Part shown: positions 60,233-64,000 of the stretch, one piece after another
Position numbering within the stretch: the stretch's first letter is position 1
Layout of the letters: each line of letters begins with the position of its first letter
Source: Chytridium lagenaria
Taxonomy: Eukaryota; Chytridiomycota; Chytridiomycetes; Chytridiales; Chytridiaceae
Reading direction: 5' to 3'
DNA length: 64,000 bases
NCBI GenBank assembly: GCA_025449115.1
Contig: JAHLKC010000004.1
Span: 496,001 to 560,000, forward strand
Program-made: the position numbers and the translations under genes
The notes under the pieces: model-generated
Database searches by the model: none
What the model was told of the DNA's origin: nothing
What the model saw: the letters and a program-made list of their open reading frames with translations, nothing else

Positions 60233-60612
60233 GATCCGTCTACCTTGTGGGAGTTGTAGACGAGGTCGCTGCGAGCGTCACACGAGATGCGGAAAGACCA
60301 AAAATTCCGTTCCATCATCCCTTCAAGCAAATTCATCCGCTTACCGCAAGCCTTCCTTGCCGTTAAGCTCACTGTTTCAACCATCTTTGCCATTCTGCAG
60401 TTGACTGCCATCTCCCTGCACAAACTTGGTGTGAGAGAGGGAACAGCGGTGATTAAGGCGTGGCACCTCTGACGGTATTAGAGAAGACTGAAGGCGTTTC
60501 TTGTAGCCAACTCGTCAAGTTTCTAGATAATCCGGACAGCACGCTTAAAAAAGACATTGCTGAGTTCGTTATTTCCCATCCCCTTTACATCATATCTTCA
60601 AGTGCTCGTCAA
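60233..60612. promoter_or_regulatory. Divergent upstream region
   Basis: This lies between the TatD gene start (minus) and the Zn2Cys6 gene start (plus). Frames open here (e.g. SQLVKFLDNPDSTLKKDIAE at about 60500) run into the Zn2Cys6 coding frame without a stop from 60460, so the latter may start upstream at an unseen exon. Confidence 0.3.
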
Positions 60613-61692
60613 ATGCCTCCAAAAGCTCAACCTAGGTCGAACCAGGATACCTATGACCGCCAACAACAGCAACGCCAGCAATCATCTTTCCACCAAAACC
60701 ATTTCACCCCCACCCCTCCTCAACCTGATCATTCCAACATCGAGTACACTCGAAATCTGCAACCCGAGCCTTATCCTCTAAGGCAGGCACCGTTACCACC
60801 ACCCTCTTCCACTCTTCGCTTTACTGAATCGAGACCAACTCGGTATCCTTATACTGTTTCTTACCCGCTTCGTTGCATTCGCATCCGCCCATCACGTCGT
60901 CGGCTGTGTCGTCGGTGTCTTCTGTAGAGTCATCTCCTGCAAGAGTTCATGAAATGGGACCGGGAATCACGCTTCGGGATCTCGACCGAGACCGGATGAC
61001 GATCATCATGTTGAGAGGTAAGCTTTTTTTCTTCTTCTTTTCTTGCTAGCGTCATTTCAAGCCAAGTATGAAGGAAGTCCTTTGCCTTCATATTTTTAAC
61101 CACTTTTCGGGATTGTTAGGGATCCAAAAAGATCTCGTTTATCAGCTTCAGACTCACAAGACCGAGCCCCCGGTCTCGTCCTCGACGACGAAATGACCAC
61201 CTTGTTAACTCCCGTAAGATTCAACAACATCTCAGAGTTGTTACTCCCGCCCTCTCTGCCGCCCTTTTTAAATTTTAATTAACAACAACCATATCTCACA
61301 GATCCTCGCTAAACTCCGTAAAGAGGCCGAAAAACGTTACGTTGCAGAACGATCCCCTGAAGATGAAGCCTTAGCAGCCGCAGCCGCAGCCGCAGCTTCA
61401 GCTGTAGCAGGTAGACAAGCAAGACTGGAGGCTTTTTCGTGAAGCCGGATTCCTGTTCCTCCGCCTCCTATTCAACCGCGTGGACAGGCGTTAGGAGATT
61501 GGGCGCATCAGCAGCAGCATGAGTATGCGCAGGGAAGTAGGGAGTTTGAGAAGGAGCGGGTGAGGGATGATGGGTATGAGGGGAGGGGGGTTTCGTCGCC
61601 TGGGGATGAGATAGCGGATAGGAGAAAACTTGTGAGACGGACACAGGCGTGTGGTGGTGTTGATGGTGGAATTTAATACGGTTTTGTTGATG

Positions 61693-61725
<33 letters not shown>

Positions 61726-64000
61726 GTAGACCGGTGTCGTGCCAAGAAGAGGAAATGTGATGGAGAGAAACCTGCTTGTACGAACTGCGTCAAGGCCGCT
61801 CAACGGAATGAAGGAGCGATTGAAGAGTTATGCACATATTTCGCAGAGGTATTTAGGGGGGTTTTTTTGGCGATTGTAACGATTTACTTAGGCCAAAAAA
61901 CGTGGTCCCAAGAAAAGGATACCGAGACCAACTTCTCGAACGCTATGGCGTCAATCGAAGCCATTGTTAAATCAACCAGTACCAATGGTCCCCTTGAACG
62001 GGAAGCTGAATCGACGGTTGCTGCGATTAAAACGGGGGTGGGCATCATACTAGTTCGACGGCGACGGAGCTGGATCGACTTGCGAAGCTGGAGGCGCTTA
62101 TAGCTTCGACTAGGGGGCTGCGGCTCAGGGTCATGTGGTTCCTGCGGATACGGCGATCAGGGGGACTGTGAATATGGAGGCGATGGTTGGGGGCTCGTCG
62201 GCTATAAGAAGTACGAATGCTTGGCTTACGAATGCGAATGTGGAAGGTGAGGATAAACATTTTGATTAGTTGTTGCCGTAATTTATTGTTGGTGTTTTAT
62301 TTCCTTTTTTTTGTGCTTTGCTTATGTGATTTTTTTGTAGATACTCTTTATTCGTACCAGTCGATTGTAGACGAGCATTTCGACCCGCCTCTTTCGTGGT
62401 TAGATACCTTTCCATCTCTCGGTGGCTCTTTTCATCGACAAGCGGTGCGTCTCACAGCGGATCCGAGTCTTCTGTCACCCTTACAGAATCCATTCGTGCC
62501 CATTCAATCGAGTTTCAACCCAACTCTCCATTACCTCCGGGCTCTATGAAGCCTTTTCAAAACCCATCCTCATCTTCTCAAGTACCAGCCGCAACTCTAA
62601 TAACACCCTCCCCTGCCAAAACTTCTGCGACCCCCGTCAACATGTCCACAGCATGCCACCCTGTCCCAACTCAAGTTTCGAAATCTCGACCCCTCACCGA
62701 CCTCGAATCCCACCTCATCGACCTCTTTTTGCCTACCTTCATGGTGAAACCTCCCAATTTTCGACGAAGCCTCGTTTTACAGCCACGCGTTCCCTGAAAG
62801 TCGACATCCCGGATACCTCGTTGACGCTATATGCGCTTGCTGCGCTTTTTTCGACTCACCCGGACATTGCAAAGATGGGGGACGCGAAGCTGCTGCGGCG
62901 ACTTTTGTGAAGAGGGCGAATGAAGGGATTGAAGGGTTGGAGGTGGCGAGGAAGGAGGGGGATTGTTTGGAGGCTGTGCAGGCATTGCTGTTGTTGTCAA
63001 ATTGGGAGTTTGGAGTTAATTTGGCCACAAAGGCGCATCGAACCATTAGTATTTTTCCTTTTTTTTTTTATTTTTTTTTATTTTTTTTTTTTTTGGTATT
63101 GTTGGATATTTATGTTATTGGTTGTGGTAGATGCGGCTATTCGAATGGCGATTCGATTAAAGTTGGATAGGGAAGATCCGAATAGTTGTATTAATCCGTT
63201 GTCGATTTGGCAAGGGAAAAGCTATAAGTTTAATGCTGCTGAGCTCGAGGTAAAAAGCTCTTAAGTTTAGTCATAGTGTTTATTAATTAAAATGTTTTGC
63301 AGGCTCGAAGAAGGACATGGGAAATGTTTTCTTGATGATACTTACGTTGGAGTCGTATCTGGGTATCCCCTAGCCATTGAAGAATCCATTAACGCCTATC
63401 TTATTACCGGCCGTCGCAACACCGCACCGTCTGTACCACTTGACGACAACGACACCACCGCCCGTGCTGCAGGTCAAGAAAGATGGAAACAATGCCTATC
63501 TCAACCACCCACCCAAACTCTTTTCCACGATCCTCGACACCCCGAAATTCTCCCTGCACTGGCATGCACCTACAGTTTCGAAAACCATCTCGCCATCGTT
63601 CAACTCGCGTTCCTCCTTCGACGCGTTGTAAGGCTTAACTATAGTTTCCGACAAACTCCACTTCCGAACCCTGAAGATATGGATGCGAGGATGCAGATTG
63701 TGGGGTCGCTTATCGAACAACCCAGAGATGGGCGGGAGATTCATGATGCCCTTGTGGATTGGCATGCGGCGTTACCGGATCATTTGAGGGCGTTTGACAC
63801 GCTTGAAGACCTTGTCCCGAAATTCATGCCATCTCTACGTACCGTCCTCATCCCGTAGGTGAACGAGGGTTTCGAGCTTCTTTCCGTTCCCGCTCCCCTG
63901 GTGCCGTCATGTGCGCGTCATTGTATTAACAGCTCTTTCTATCCTTCATTTACCGCGAGCCGATGATCCGCGTCCCATTTTTAGGGCGGTGGGGAAGAGG
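60613..64000 (+). CDS. Zn2Cys6 transcription factor with fungal-specific regulatory domain, cut by the window edge
   Basis: The first in-frame ATG is at 60613 (MPPKAQPRSNQDTYDRQQQQ). A Gln/Pro-rich part leads to GPGITLRDLDRDRMTIIMLR and, after an intron, a Lys/Ala segment (ILAKLRKEAEKRYVAERSPE). The zinc cluster TQAC/DRCRAKKRKCDGEKPA-CTNC is split by an intron at 61654-61729 whose acceptor follows T31. The sixth Cys (CTYFAE) comes after an unusually long loop; KKRGPKK follows across another short intron (about 61849-61892). The fungal_trans region is seen as HLIDLFFAYLHGETSQF, LTLYALAALFSTHPDIA, LEAVQALLLLSNWEFG, AAIRMAIRLKLDRED and RRRTWEMFFLDDTYVGVVSG, then NHLAIVQLAFLLRRVVRLNY. Several one-base frame changes occur (about 60850, 61190, 61925, 62510, 62740). 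The gene continues beyond 64000. Confidence 0.8.
61694..61724 (+). repeat. T31 homopolymer next to a splice acceptor
   Basis: Thirty-one T end five bases before the acceptor TAG at 61727-61729, forming an extreme polypyrimidine tract inside the intron that splits the zinc-cluster codons. Confidence 0.8.

Overview
The window is nuclear DNA of a filamentous or early-diverging fungus. Protein genes are split by short GT-AG introns (about 40 to 110 nt), intergenic DNA is AT-rich, and the protein set is fungal: a Zn2Cys6 regulator with a fungal transcription-factor domain, a Pho80/Pcl-type cyclin and a 161-residue tropomyosin. Genes such as an N4BP2L1-like P-loop protein, a p50RhoGAP-type BCH plus RhoGAP protein, GNL1 and CSA suggest a lineage that kept genes lost in budding yeasts. 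Finer placement is inference only.

Layout, left to right: a two-repeat Myb/SANT protein (+, 0.3-3.8 kb); an unrecognised gene (-, 4.7-7.7 kb); a decayed copy of part of a zinc-finger gene (7.97-8.19 kb); a divergent pair, N4BP2L1-like kinase (-) and p50RhoGAP-like protein (+), at 8.35-11.1 kb; an unrecognised intact gene (+, 11.2-13.3 kb); a cyclin (+, 15.2-16.5 kb); CSA/ERCC8 (+, 16.9-18.9 kb); a PP2C phosphatase (+, 19.1-21.1 kb); a Ser-rich protein (+, 21.6-24.0 kb); a divergent pair of a two-domain VOC protein (-) and a multi-TM protein (+) at 24.1-27.2 kb; GNL1 GTPase (-), tropomyosin (-) and a C2H2 regulator (-) at 27.6-34.4 kb; about 4 kb of AT-rich DNA with hairpin repeats; a histidine phosphatase (+, 38.5-39.5 kb); two colinear tandem paralogues (+, 39.9-47.9 kb); about 4 kb without a convincing gene but with a tRNA-Thr-like relic and a dense GTGTCT cluster; a polyQ C2H2 regulator (-, 52.0-55.1 kb); an SRAP/HMCES protein (-, 55.9-57.5 kb); a TatD-family hydrolase (-, 59.4-60.2 kb); and a Zn2Cys6 regulator running off the right edge.

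Reading frames are very uneven. Five multi-exon genes splice into uninterrupted frames with lengths divisible by three. Many others, including conserved housekeeping genes, are broken by single missing bases, often in homopolymers, while the family motifs continue in the next frame. I read most of these as sequence or assembly errors, not as pseudogenes.

Several genes relate to genome maintenance: CSA (transcription-coupled repair), the SRAP protein (abasic-site protection), the TatD hydrolase, and possibly the tandem paralogues, which carry a SUMO-interaction-like motif and weakly resemble the Nse6/SLF2 family. There is no sign of operon-like organisation. The most unexplained structures are the tandem paralogue pair, the AT-rich hairpin element, the GTGTCT cluster and the decayed zinc-finger gene copy.
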